Below, in pieces: positions 23,267-31,656 of a stretch of DNA of 64,000 nucleotides (the first letter of the stretch is position 1; each line of letters begins with the position of its first letter). Location of the stretch: positions 1 to 64,000 of the forward strand of contig VFJZ01000012.1 in the NCBI GenBank assembly GCA_009885805.1, given 5' to 3'. The position numbers were made by a program, and so were the translations under genes. The stretch comes from Actinomycetota bacterium. GTDB lineage: Bacteria > Actinomycetota > Thermoleophilia > Gaiellales > F1-60-MAGs149. Below the pieces are notes generated by a model that was not told the origin of the DNA, ran no database searches, and was given only the letters and a program-made list of their open reading frames with translations.

Positions 23267-24445
23267 GTGACCGGTCACGACGGCGTGCTCGCGGGCCGCT
23301 ACCGGCTGGTCGGACCGATCGCTCCGGTTGGCGGCGTTCCGCGCGACCTGGCCGTCGACACCATGCACGACGTGCAGGTCGAGGTTGCCCGCTTCGCCCG
23401 CTCCGGCGCAGTTCCGCGTGGCTTCGCCGAACAGGCCGCCCGCTACATGGCGGTCCGGCATCCGTGCCTCGCGCCGGTGATCGCCTACACCGAGCCGGGC
23501 GCCGATCTCGAACCGGATCCGCTCGTCGTCGAGCAGCACATCGAGGGCGCGCGGGTCGGGCCCGGCGTGGCCCTGCCTCGCCGGCAGGCGCTCCTCGTCG
23601 TCGCCGACGTGGCCGACGCGATCGCCGCGCTGCACGCGGCGCGACTGGTGCACGCCGCGCTCGGTCCCGAGGCGGTCACACTCGATCGCGCCGGGCGTGC
23701 GATCGTCTGCGGGGCCGGCTCGACCATCCTGCAGGCGGCCGCACTCGGCGGGGTCGTCACCGACGTCACGCCCGCGGACGACCTGCGCGCGGTCGGACGG
23801 CTGCTCTACACGCTGCTCTGCGGCCGCGAGCCCGCAACGCCCGCACGGCCACCCGCCGAACTCGTCCCCGACCTCGAACCGGCCCTGAACGGTCTCGTCC
23901 TGTCGCTGCTGTCCGACGAGCCGCTCCGCCAGCCGCCGCCGGCGGCGGCTGCGGCCCTCCGTCTGCGCGACATCGCCGGTGAGCCCGCACCGGCCAGCGC
24001 CGGTGGCGGCATGATCGTGGCCCGCGCACCGGCGCCGATGCGCACCACCCCGAGTCGGAGCGGTGGGGACTTCACGCTGCTCGCCGGCGTCGCCGCCCTG
24101 GCCCTGCTCGGCGTCGCGGCGGCCTTCGCGGTCAGCCGCAGCGAGGAGACGTCACCCGCCCCGGTCACCGCGACGACGACCCAGGCGACGTCGACACTGT
24201 CGCTGGACACGACGTCGCTGCCGGGTTCAGTCTCGGTTCCGCCGACCGTCCCGGTCGTCGTACCGTCCGTGTTGACGGAGACGGCGACGTCCATCGTCAC
24301 CGAGACCGCGACGGGGCCGTCGGTCACGGAGCCGTTCCCCGGCACGGTGGTGACGACCACGGCGACGACGACGTTCACCGCGGCGTCGGCGACGACCACG
24401 ACGTTGACGGTGCCGGTCACGGTCACCGTCCCGCCCTCGCGCTAG
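23267..24445 (+). CDS. Membrane pseudokinase (Ser/Thr kinase-like) with a threonine-rich outer tail
   Basis: A 392-residue protein. Residues 10-250 follow a Hanks-type kinase outline (LAGRYRLVGPIAP, then helices ALLVVADVADAIAALHAARLVHA). The key residues are missing: the VAxK lysine position reads VQVEV, the HRDLKPEN loop reads HAALGPEAV, and DFG reads CGAG. It therefore cannot act as a normal kinase. One membrane helix lies at about 268-288 (LLAGVAALALLGVAAAFAV), followed by a Ser/Thr/Val-rich outer tail of about 95 residues, probably wall-spanning or glycosylated. Start GTG. It converges on a PBP gene with a 4-bp tail overlap. Confidence 0.75.
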   Translation: MTGHDGVLAGRYRLVGPIAPVGGVPRDLAVDTMHDVQVEVARFARSGAVPRGFAEQAARYMAVRHPCLAPVIAYTEPGADLEPDPLVVEQHIEGARVGPGVALPRRQALLVVADVADAIAALHAARLVHAALGPEAVTLDRAGRAIVCGAGSTILQAAALGGVVTDVTPADDLRAVGRLLYTLLCGREPATPARPPAELVPDLEPALNGLVLSLLSDEPLRQPPPAAAAALRLRDIAGEPAPASAGGGMIVARAPAPMRTTPSRSGGDFTLLAGVAALALLGVAAAFAVSRSEETSPAPVTATTTQATSTLSLDTTSLPGSVSVPPTVPVVVPSVLTETATSIVTETATGPSVTEPFPGTVVTTTATTTFTAASATTTTLTVPVTVTVPPSR

Positions 24446-26541
24446 GGACCTGGCGCGCCGCCGCCGCCGGCGGCCCCGCCGTCGCGGCCCTTGGCGTTCT
24501 CGATCTCCTTCTTGATCGCCGGCGGGATGACCTCCACGGCGCGCTCGGTGAACTCGGAGCGGAAGTTCGCGATGTACTTCGGTGGCGACTTCGGCTCGGG
24601 GAAGTCCGAGGCCGGGACGTTGCGCAGGGCGCCGTCCATGAAGATCTGCCAGATGTCAGACGGCAGCGTGCCGCCGAAGACCGTCGACACGCCCTCGATG
24701 TTGCGGAGCGGGAACTGCTCCGAGACGGGGTAGCCGATCCACACGCACGTCGCCAGGTCCGGGGTGTAGCCACAGAACCAGGCGTCCGCCGCGTCGTCCG
24801 TGGTGCCGGTCTTGCCCGCCTGCGGACGCTGGTCGGTGGTCCGCGCGTTGCGGCCGGTGCCACCGACCATGTTCAGACCGAGGATCCGCGTGACCTCGGC
24901 GGCAACGCCATCCGAGATGACTCGTTTGCCGCGGGAGCTGTACTTGATCAGACGGTCACGGTCGGCAGCGAAGCCGACCTGCGTGATCGCGCGCGGCTTG
25001 CGGTAGACACCGCCGGCCGCGAGCGTGGCATAGGCCGAGGTCATCTCGAGCGGTGTGACGCCCTTCGACCCGAGCGTCAGTGACGGCACCGCCTCCAGCT
25101 CGGAGTCGACGATGCCGAGACGTTCCGCGACGTCCTTGACCTGCTCCGGCCCGACGTCGAGGATCAGCTGCGCGAAGACGGTATTGTCCGAGGCGACGGT
25201 GGCCCGCTCGATGGAGATCCGGCCGGCGTAGTTGCCCGTCCGCACCTTCCATTCGCCGTAGATGCGACCCCACTGGTCGTTCTTCGTGATCTGGAAGGGC
25301 GCCGACTGGTAGTAGACGCGGGCCGGCTCGATGCCGGCCTCGATCGCGGCTGCGAGCGTGAACGGCTTGAACGTCGAGCCCGGCTGCCGCTGCCCCTGGG
25401 CGAAGTTGAACTGCGTGCTGCGGAAGGTCGAAGTCGACGCCATCGCGACGATCTCGCCCGTGGCAGGCCGGATCGACACCAGCGCGGCCGCCGGGCCGCA
25501 GGCGGGCTTCGGGTCAAACAGGCACGGCGGCTTGCTCAGCACCTGACGCATCGCGGAGTAGGCGAGTGCCTGCTTGCCGCGGTCGATCGTCGTGGTCACG
25601 CGCAGACCGCCGCTGAGAACCGCCTCCGCGCCGAACTGTTCGTCGTTCTCGAGGGTGGTGCGGACGTACTGCACGAAATAGGCCTCGGCGGCGCGGCCGA
25701 ACAGCTCGCCGCGCTCCAGATCCACGACCGCGGCGACGGCCGCGGCGTACTCGGCCGCGGTGATCATCCCCTCCGCGCGCATCGCCTGGAGGACCTCGTC
25801 GCGCCGCGCCCGCGCTGCACTGCGGTTCGTGAACGGGTTGAAGCGGCTCGGCGCCTGCGGCAGCCCGGCCAGCATCGCGGCCTCGGCGATCGTCAGATCG
25901 CGTGTCCGCTTGTTGAAGTAGGTCTCGGCCGCGGCCTCGGCGCCATACGAATTCTGGCCGTAGGGGACGGTGTTGAGGTACTGCTCGAGGATCCACTCCT
26001 TCGAGTAGCGCTTCTCCAACTCGAGCGCCACCACCGCCTCGTTCACCTTGCGCTTCAACGACACCTCGGCGGTGATCTGCGGGAAGATGTTGCGCACCAA
26101 CTGCTGCGTCAGGGTCGAGCCGCCCTCGGCGAGCCGGCCCGCCTCGAGGTTCTTGACGGCGGCCCGGCCGACGGCCTTCCAGTCGACGCCATCGTGCTCG
26201 TAGAAGCGCCGATCCTCGATTGCTACGGTCGCGGCGGGCAGCCAGGTCCCCATGTTGCGAAGTGGGATCAGGCGCCGGTTCTCGGCGCTCGCAATCACCG
26301 ACAGCCGCGACCCGTCGCGGGCGTAGATATTGGTGTTGACCGGCAGCCGCGGCTGCTCCAACTCGTCGAGCTTCTGCAGGCCGTCGTAATAGCTCGACGC
26401 CGTCACGACGCCGGCGACGGCGACGGCGCCGATGAACGCGGCGCCGACGGCGAGCGCGGCCGCGATCAACGTGCGGCCGCGCAGGCTCCGTCCCCGCCGC
26501 GAGCGGCGCCGGCGCCGGGCTGCGCCGCGCCTACCCTCCAT
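24442..26541 (-). CDS. Class A penicillin-binding protein (PBP1A family)
   Basis: A 699-residue bifunctional peptidoglycan synthase. A basic N-terminus leads into one membrane helix (LIAAALAVGAAFIGAVAVAG). The GT51 domain has the catalytic Glu in AIEDRRFYEHDGVDW, then GGSTLTQQLVRNIF and LELEKRYSKEWILEQYLN. The transpeptidase domain has the Ser nucleophile in QPGSTFKPFTLAAAIE, the SxN motif as SDN (VASDNTVFAQL) and the KTG triad as AGKTGTTDDAADAWF. The tail is glycine-rich and short, without a PASTA domain. Its start overlaps the mscS 3' end by 11 bp, so the two are coupled. Confidence 0.95.
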   Translation of the reverse strand: MEGRRGAARRRRRSRRGRSLRGRTLIAAALAVGAAFIGAVAVAGVVTASSYYDGLQKLDELEQPRLPVNTNIYARDGSRLSVIASAENRRLIPLRNMGTWLPAATVAIEDRRFYEHDGVDWKAVGRAAVKNLEAGRLAEGGSTLTQQLVRNIFPQITAEVSLKRKVNEAVVALELEKRYSKEWILEQYLNTVPYGQNSYGAEAAAETYFNKRTRDLTIAEAAMLAGLPQAPSRFNPFTNRSAARARRDEVLQAMRAEGMITAAEYAAAVAAVVDLERGELFGRAAEAYFVQYVRTTLENDEQFGAEAVLSGGLRVTTTIDRGKQALAYSAMRQVLSKPPCLFDPKPACGPAAALVSIRPATGEIVAMASTSTFRSTQFNFAQGQRQPGSTFKPFTLAAAIEAGIEPARVYYQSAPFQITKNDQWGRIYGEWKVRTGNYAGRISIERATVASDNTVFAQLILDVGPEQVKDVAERLGIVDSELEAVPSLTLGSKGVTPLEMTSAYATLAAGGVYRKPRAITQVGFAADRDRLIKYSSRGKRVISDGVAAEVTRILGLNMVGGTGRNARTTDQRPQAGKTGTTDDAADAWFCGYTPDLATCVWIGYPVSEQFPLRNIEGVSTVFGGTLPSDIWQIFMDGALRNVPASDFPEPKSPPKYIANFRSEFTERAVEVIPPAIKKEIENAKGRDGGAAGGGGAPGP

Positions 26542-27319
26542 CGACCGGCCTCGCCAGCATGCCGGCCGCGTGTAGCCGGCCTGCGCCCTCGGCCCGCAGG
26601 GACGAACCGGCCTCGGCGGCCGCCGTGCCGTCGGCCACCCAGACGGTGACCGCCATCAGCACCGCCTGGGGCGTGACCTCCGCGACCCGAACCGTGGGCG
26701 CCGGCTCGGCGACGCGTGACGGCACGGCGTGGGCGATGGCGAGGAGCAGAGCGGCGGCAGCGGCGAGGTCCGCGTCCGGCGCGACCGGTAGCGTCGCGGT
26801 CTCGGCTCGGGTGGGATCCTCGATGGTGGCGTTCACGATGGGCGTCGTGATCAGTTGCTCGTTCGGCAGGTACGCGCGCCGGCCGTCGTCCGTACGCAGC
26901 ACGGTATAGGAGAGCTTGATCTCCTCCACCACCCCCGCCAACCCGTGCGCCGCAATGCGGTCGCCGAGCCGGAACGGTTGCGTGAAGGCCAGTTGGATGC
27001 CAGCTGCGACGTTGCCGAGCGGCGTCCGCAGGGCAAACCCGGCGATGACGGCTGCGACGGCACTCGACGCCAGCAAGGCGCTCGCGATGTCGCCCGTGGC
27101 CGGTATCGTTGTCAGAGCCGACAACGTTCCGAACAGGATCACGACAACGACGACGACGCGTCGGACGACGCGAAAGCGGGTCTTCGCAGCCGCGAAGTCG
27201 CCGCGATAGCGTGCCTCGAGGCGCCGTTCCTGCGACCGGAACCAGCGCTCGGAGAGCGCGGCGAGGGCGACGACGGCGGCGATGATCGCGCCGATCGTGA
27301 TCAGGCGGTCGGTCTGCAT
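26531..27319 (-). CDS. MscS-family mechanosensitive channel
   Basis: A 262-residue small MscS-type channel that releases solutes on hypo-osmotic shock. Helices at about 5-22, 52-75 and 82-105 precede the pore-lining TM3 region with its Ala/Gly pattern (SALLASSAVAAVIAGFALRTPLGNVAAGIQLAF). The beta domain follows (FRLGDRIAAHGLAGVVEEIKLSYTVLRTDDGRRAYLPNEQL), then a shortened C-terminal alpha/beta domain. It is slightly shorter than E. coli MscS (286). The downstream PBP gene overlaps it, a plausible envelope-stress pairing. Confidence 0.92.
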   Translation of the reverse strand: MQTDRLITIGAIIAAVVALAALSERWFRSQERRLEARYRGDFAAAKTRFRVVRRVVVVVVILFGTLSALTTIPATGDIASALLASSAVAAVIAGFALRTPLGNVAAGIQLAFTQPFRLGDRIAAHGLAGVVEEIKLSYTVLRTDDGRRAYLPNEQLITTPIVNATIEDPTRAETATLPVAPDADLAAAAALLLAIAHAVPSRVAEPAPTVRVAEVTPQAVLMAVTVWVADGTAAAEAGSSLRAEGAGRLHAAGMLARPVDGG

Positions 27320-27367
27320 GCAGCTGGACCCCCTTCGCCTCGGGGCAGGCGAGCCCTGCCGCCTATC

Positions 27368-28150
27368 ATGCGTGTCGTGCCACGGCGCGTCATCACGGTC
27401 GTCGCCGTCGTCGGAGTAGCGGTCGCAACGATCGCCTGTGGCAGCCGTGTCGAACGCGTCACCGGCGGATCAGGCATCGCCGTTGCCGACGGGGAGGGCG
27501 GCCTCGTACGGGCCGCACCCTCCGGCCCGGTGCTGACGACCGAGGCCGGCGCGGTCGAGGCACTCGCGATGCTCGGAGTCGGTCCGGTCGAGTTGATCGA
27601 CGCCCCCGCGATCGCCGAGCGGCTCAGGAAGGCGCCAGCGCCGCGGCTCGCCGTGCTCGGGCCGGGTGTCGAGCGGCCCGACGGCGTGCCGGTGCTGCGG
27701 TGGGCGACGCGCGAGCCGGCGGCGACCGGGAGTCTGATCGCGCGACTGGGGCTTGCGCTCGGTCGCGGTGCCGAGGGCGTACGCGTCGGGCGCGCCACGG
27801 ACGCCGCGATCGCCGATGTGCTCCGCCGGGCCGCGGCCGAGCCACCCGTGCGCGTGCTCGTCGAGGGGCCGGCCGTCGGCGAGTTGGCCGTGCTCGTCCA
27901 GGTACTCGGCGGACGACCGGTGGTGTACGCGGGGATCGCCGCCACGATCCGGGACGACCCCGAGGTCTGGCTCGTGACGCCGGGTGCGACGACCACACTG
28001 GCGCGGTTGCGCGCGACGGTCGAGTTCCGCCGTGTCACGGCGGTGAACCGCCGCCGGTTCGCCGTCATCGACCCGACCCTGTATGGACCGTCGCCGCGAC
28101 TGGCCGACCGGCTCACGGACCTCGACGACATCCTCCACCCGACGTCGTGA
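27368..28150 (+). CDS. BtuF-like periplasmic-binding-fold lipoprotein
   Basis: A 260-residue putative lipoprotein. Its signal peptide (RRVITVVAVVGVAVATIACGS) ends in a lipobox with Cys, so it is anchored to the outer face of the membrane. The rest looks like a helical-backbone (TroA/BtuF) binding fold: TEAGAVEALAMLGVGPVELID, a central helix, then VYAGIAATIRDDPEVWLVTPGA and RVTAVNRRRFAVIDPTLYGPSPRLADRLTDL, which is the end of iron-siderophore/B12 binding proteins. No ABC permease or ATPase gene lies beside it, so the ligand and partner transporter are unknown. The next gene starts inside its stop codon (GTGA). Confidence 0.72.
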   Translation: MRVVPRRVITVVAVVGVAVATIACGSRVERVTGGSGIAVADGEGGLVRAAPSGPVLTTEAGAVEALAMLGVGPVELIDAPAIAERLRKAPAPRLAVLGPGVERPDGVPVLRWATREPAATGSLIARLGLALGRGAEGVRVGRATDAAIADVLRRAAAEPPVRVLVEGPAVGELAVLVQVLGGRPVVYAGIAATIRDDPEVWLVTPGATTTLARLRATVEFRRVTAVNRRRFAVIDPTLYGPSPRLADRLTDLDDILHPTS

Positions 28151-28845
28151 CCGCGCCCCGCGCCGCCGATCTGGACGCGATCACGTTCGATGCGATGGGG
28201 ACGATCGTCCGGCTCGACGACCCGGTCCGGCGCCTCCAGGCGGCGCTCCACCGACATCTCGGGTTGACGGTGTCTGGAGACCGCGCGTCGCTTGCGATGC
28301 GGGCGGAGATGACGCACTACCGGGCCATCTGTCATCGGGCGATCGACGCTGCCTCGCTGGCCGCAGTCCGCCTCGAGTGCGCAGGTGTGATCGCGGCCCG
28401 ATTGTCCGGTGTCGACGCCGGCGGGGTGCTGCCGTGCCTGACGGACGCCATCGTCTACCGCGCCTACGAGGACGCCGCGCCGACGCTCGACGCCCTGCGG
28501 GCGGCCGGGCTGCGCATCGCCGTGATCTCGAACTGGGATATCTCGCTCGGTGACGCCCTCCGCACGTCGGGACTGGCTGCGCACATCGACGCGGTGGTGA
28601 CGTCGGCGCAGAGCGGGGCAGCCAAGCCGGACGCCCGCATCTTCGAGCGGGCGCTCGCCGAACTCGACGCGCGTCCGCACCGGGTCCTGCACGTCGGCGA
28701 CGACCCGGTCGCGGACGTCGACGGCGCGCGTGGCGCACACCTGCACGCCGTCCTCTTGGCGCGTAACGGACGCGGCGCCGCCCGGAAGCCGCGGGTAGCG
28801 ACCCTGCTCGAGCTGCCGGCCCTGCTCGACCTTGACCATGGCTGA
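28147..28845 (+). CDS. HAD-superfamily hydrolase (HDHD3-like, DxM variant)
   Basis: A 232-residue HAD fold with a C1 helical cap. Motif I is ITFDAMGTI, where the second Asp is Met as in HDHD3-type members; motif II is IAVISNWD; the motif III Lys is in GAAKPDARIFERAL; motif IV is VLHVGDDPVADVDGARGA. It probably acts on a phosphorylated metabolite, but the DxM motif leaves activity open. The GTG start overlaps the upstream lipoprotein stop (GTGA), and the CPBP protease start overlaps its end by 8 bp, making a four-gene coupled run that ends with chorismate mutase. Confidence 0.82.
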   Translation: MTAPRAADLDAITFDAMGTIVRLDDPVRRLQAALHRHLGLTVSGDRASLAMRAEMTHYRAICHRAIDAASLAAVRLECAGVIAARLSGVDAGGVLPCLTDAIVYRAYEDAAPTLDALRAAGLRIAVISNWDISLGDALRTSGLAAHIDAVVTSAQSGAAKPDARIFERALAELDARPHRVLHVGDDPVADVDGARGAHLHAVLLARNGRGAARKPRVATLLELPALLDLDHG

Positions 28846-29515
28846 GCGCCCCGTGCCACTGATCGCGCTCGGCCTGCCCTACCTGGCGCAACTCGTCGTC
28901 ACGGTCGGCGCGGCCGCCATTCTGCAACCGCCCGAGGACCTCGGCGAGGCGCTCTACGACGTCCGCTTCGGTGTCGTCGTGCTCGCCGGCTATGTCGCGC
29001 TGGTCGCCGCCGTCCTCGCCATCGTCAGGAGCGCGGGCGGCGCTCCGGGCACAACCCTCGCACTCCGCCGCACACCACCGGGCCGCACGGCCGCTCAGGT
29101 GACGGTCGTCGTCCTCGCCGCCGCGGCGGCGAGCGTGGCGCTCGAACCCGTCTTCCACGGCGTCGAGGAACAGGGTGTCGACCCTGGCGCGTTCCCCGGC
29201 GGAGCGGCCGCGGCGCTTGCGCTCGCACTCACCATCTGCGGGTTCGTCCTGGTCGGTCCAGTCGCCGAGGAGCTGTACTTCCGCGGCCTGCTGCAGGGGC
29301 ACCTTCTGCGGTTCGGCGGCGCGGCCGCCCTGCTCGTCCCCGCCGCGCTGTTCGCCGTGGTCCACTTCCAGCTGGCTGCGATCCCCGTCCTCGCGGTGTA
29401 CGGGCTGCTGCTGGGTGCGCTGCGCGCGCGGACGGCGTCGATCGTGCCCTGCTGCATCGTCCACGTGCTCAACAACGGCGCAGCACTCGGGTTCGCCCTA
29501 CACTCCGCCGGATGA
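28838..29515 (+). CDS. CPBP-family intramembrane metalloprotease
   Basis: A 225-residue membrane protein of the Rce1/CPBP (ABI) family with about six to seven helices. The signature motifs are complete: EExxxR as AEELYFRGLL, FxxxH as FAVVHF, and HxxxN as HVLNNGA. Bacterial CPBP proteins act in bacteriocin immunity, protein processing or stress signalling; no specific substrate is suggested here. The ATG at 28838 begins 8 bp inside the HAD gene, and its stop overlaps the chorismate mutase start (ATGA). Confidence 0.9.
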   Translation: MAERPVPLIALGLPYLAQLVVTVGAAAILQPPEDLGEALYDVRFGVVVLAGYVALVAAVLAIVRSAGGAPGTTLALRRTPPGRTAAQVTVVVLAAAAASVALEPVFHGVEEQGVDPGAFPGGAAAALALALTICGFVLVGPVAEELYFRGLLQGHLLRFGGAAALLVPAALFAVVHFQLAAIPVLAVYGLLLGALRARTASIVPCCIVHVLNNGAALGFALHSAG

Positions 29516-29808
29516 AACGCCCCGCGGATGACCCCGAAGCGCGCGCCCTCCGGGCCGCGATCGACGCGGCGGATCGGGCGATCCTGGCTGCGCTGAACGA
29601 CCGCATCGAGGTTGTGCGCCGTCTTCACGACCTCAAGCGGAGTCGCGGCTACAGCCTGTCTGACCCCGCGCGTGAGGAGGGGATCATCGCCGGCCTGCGC
29701 GATGCGAACGCGGGGCCCCTCGGCGACGACGCGGTGCCCGCCCTCGTCGACGCGATCCTGCGTCTGACGCGTGACGAGGTCGCGCGGCTGCGCGGCGAGG
29801 GCTGGTAG
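29512..29808 (+). CDS. Chorismate mutase, AroQ (type II) class
   Basis: A 98-residue all-helical monofunctional chorismate mutase converting chorismate to prephenate. The three-helix pattern is clear: ALRAAIDAADRAILAALNDRI, EVVRRLHDLKRSRGYSLSDPAREEGII, then ALVDAILRLTRDEVARL. Active-site residues are present as the helix-1 Arg, the Lys in HDLKR and the Arg-Glu pair in AREEGI. No signal peptide is present, so it acts in the cytoplasm for Phe/Tyr synthesis. It is coupled by a 4-bp overlap to the CPBP protease gene; no other aromatic pathway gene is nearby. Confidence 0.9.
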   Translation: MKRPADDPEARALRAAIDAADRAILAALNDRIEVVRRLHDLKRSRGYSLSDPAREEGIIAGLRDANAGPLGDDAVPALVDAILRLTRDEVARLRGEGW

Positions 29809-29849
29809 GCGCGGCTGTCGCATTCGTGCCGCGCACCCTTGCGACACGC

Positions 29850-30326
29850 TCAGGAGAAGTCGTCGGGCCGCACGTCGTCCAGGAAGCGCTTGAACTCGGC
29901 GATCTGCTGCTCGGGGTCGAGCGAGTGCTCTCCATCCGCCATCTCGATCGCACTGGCGTCGATGACGCCGTCGGCCGCGAAGATCGGCGCATCGCACCGC
30001 ACGGCGAGCGCGATCGCGTCGCTCGGACGCGAATCGATCTCGACGGTCGTGCCGTTGCGCCGGAGGGTGATGCGGGCGTGGAACGTGCTCTCGCGCAGCT
30101 CCGTGACTGCGATCTGAACGACCTCGCTGCCGAGCTCGCCGACGACGGTCGCGATCAGATCGTGCGTCATCGGTCGCGGCGGCTCGTCACCCTGGAGGCG
30201 ACTGAGGATCGCGGCGGCCTCCGGATGTCCGATCCAGATCGGGAGGAAGCGGTTGCCGTCCGCCGTCTTCAGCAGCACGATCGGCTGCTTGCCGACGAGG
30301 TCGAACGACACGCCGTAGATCGTCAT
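29850..30326 (-). CDS. Bifunctional nuclease-like protein (BFN, DUF151)
   Basis: A 158-residue protein of the bifunctional nuclease family, named for plant proteins with RNase and DNase activity; bacterial roles are unclear. The family core is seen as QPIVLLKTADGNRFLPIWIG, HPEAAAILSRLQG, then TFHARITLRRNGTTVEIDSR followed by PSDAIALAVRCDAPIF. An acidic C-terminal helix (DPEQQIAEFKRFLDDVRPDDF) ends it, as in actinobacterial members. The ATG at 30326 fits the family start (MTIYGVSFDLVG). It lies 19 bp after the HisD-like stop on the same strand and may be cotranscribed. Confidence 0.87.
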   Translation of the reverse strand: MTIYGVSFDLVGKQPIVLLKTADGNRFLPIWIGHPEAAAILSRLQGDEPPRPMTHDLIATVVGELGSEVVQIAVTELRESTFHARITLRRNGTTVEIDSRPSDAIALAVRCDAPIFAADGVIDASAIEMADGEHSLDPEQQIAEFKRFLDDVRPDDFS

Positions 30327-30345
30327 CCGCTGCACGGCGGCCTCA

Positions 30346-31656
30346 TCATACCGGTCGAAAGCGGGCGTCAACGGCCGCGAGGTGCCCGGGGAGACCCTCG
30401 TAGTCGGCGTAGGCCGCGATCGATGGTCGCAGGCGAGCCAGCCCGTCCCGGCTGATGCGCTCGAACGACTGACGGCGCCTGAAGTGCGTGACCGAGAGGC
30501 CGGCCGCGTGGCGAGCCGCACCGCCGGTGGGGAGCACGTGGTTCGTGCCGGCGACGTACGAGCCCGCCGGCGAGGGCGAGTGGGCGCCGATGCAGACGGT
30601 GCCGGCGCAGCGCAGGCGCCCGGCAACGGCATCGGCGTTCGACGCGTGCACGACGACGTGCTCGGACGCGACCTCCTCGCAGAAGGCAATCGCCTCGGTT
30701 TCGTCGCGCACCACGACGACCGCACTCCGTCCCTCACTCGCCTGCGCCAGCACGGCATCGCGACGGTCGCGCGGTAGATCGGCGAGGCGCCGATCGATCG
30801 CCGCGGCGGTTGCACGGGCGAGATCGTGACGCGTCACGACCGCCAGCCCGCACGAGTGCACCCCGTGCTCCGCCTCCGAGATGAGGTCGGCCGCGATCAG
30901 TTCGGCGTCCGCGTCGTCGAGCGCGAGGACCAGCACCTCGCTCGGACCGGCCTCGAAATCGACGCCGACCCGATGCCGCACGACATCCTTCGCGGCGGCG
31001 ACGTACGGCCCGCCCGGCCCGGCGATCACGTCGACGCGGCCGAGCCGCTCGGTGCCGTACGCGAAGGCGGCCACGGCCGCCGTCCCCGATACGCGCCACA
31101 CCTCCGTCGCCCCGCCAAGACGCGCCGCCGCGACGACCGCCGCCGGGATGTCGCCCGTCGCCGGGTCGACGCCGCTCGCGAGCACGATCCGCTCGACACC
31201 GGCGATCCGGGCCGGCGTGGTGATCATGAGCGCGCTCGACGGGTAGATCGCGGTGCCGAATGGGACGTAGCAGCCCGCCGCCCGGAGCGGGGGAAATCGC
31301 TCGCCGATGACAACGCCCGGCTCGACCTCCAACTCGAAGTCGTCCTGGAGTTGCGCGCGGTGGTACCGCTCGAGGTTCCGGACCGTGTGCGCCATCGCCT
31401 CGCGCAGGTCCGCCGGCACGCTCAGCGCCGCGGCCTCGACATCGGCCGGCGACATCACGAGCCGGTCGAGCGGGACCCTGACGCCATCGACCTCACGCAT
31501 GAACTCGACCACTGCCTCGTCCCCGCGGTCGCGGATCCGTTCGATCACGGGCCGGACGGCGGCCCCGTAGTCGGTCGCGGGCTGGTCTGCCCGGTTGCCG
31601 AGAGCGGCCCGCCGGTCGGCATCGAGCGCCGCCAGTTCGACGATCGGGAACGTCAC
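30346..31656 (-). CDS. Histidinol dehydrogenase family protein, zinc ligands altered
   Basis: A 436-residue HisD-fold enzyme. Family motifs are visible: GCYVPFGTAIYPSSALMITT, AGPGGPYVAAAKDVV, the catalytic Glu-His pair in VASEHVVVHAS, and NHVLPTGGAARHAAGLSV. Two metal-binding positions differ from normal HisD: the SQAEHG motif reads SEAEHG (Gln to Glu) and the GDYxxGxNHVLPT motif reads GSYVAGTNHVLPT (Asp to Ser). It sits behind a KAS gene with a 4-bp overlap (GTGA) rather than with his genes, so a different alcohol substrate, or use of another HisD for histidine, should be considered. Confidence 0.8.
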   Translation of the reverse strand: MTFPIVELAALDADRRAALGNRADQPATDYGAAVRPVIERIRDRGDEAVVEFMREVDGVRVPLDRLVMSPADVEAAALSVPADLREAMAHTVRNLERYHRAQLQDDFELEVEPGVVIGERFPPLRAAGCYVPFGTAIYPSSALMITTPARIAGVERIVLASGVDPATGDIPAAVVAAARLGGATEVWRVSGTAAVAAFAYGTERLGRVDVIAGPGGPYVAAAKDVVRHRVGVDFEAGPSEVLVLALDDADAELIAADLISEAEHGVHSCGLAVVTRHDLARATAAAIDRRLADLPRDRRDAVLAQASEGRSAVVVVRDETEAIAFCEEVASEHVVVHASNADAVAGRLRCAGTVCIGAHSPSPAGSYVAGTNHVLPTGGAARHAAGLSVTHFRRRQSFERISRDGLARLRPSIAAYADYEGLPGHLAAVDARFRPV

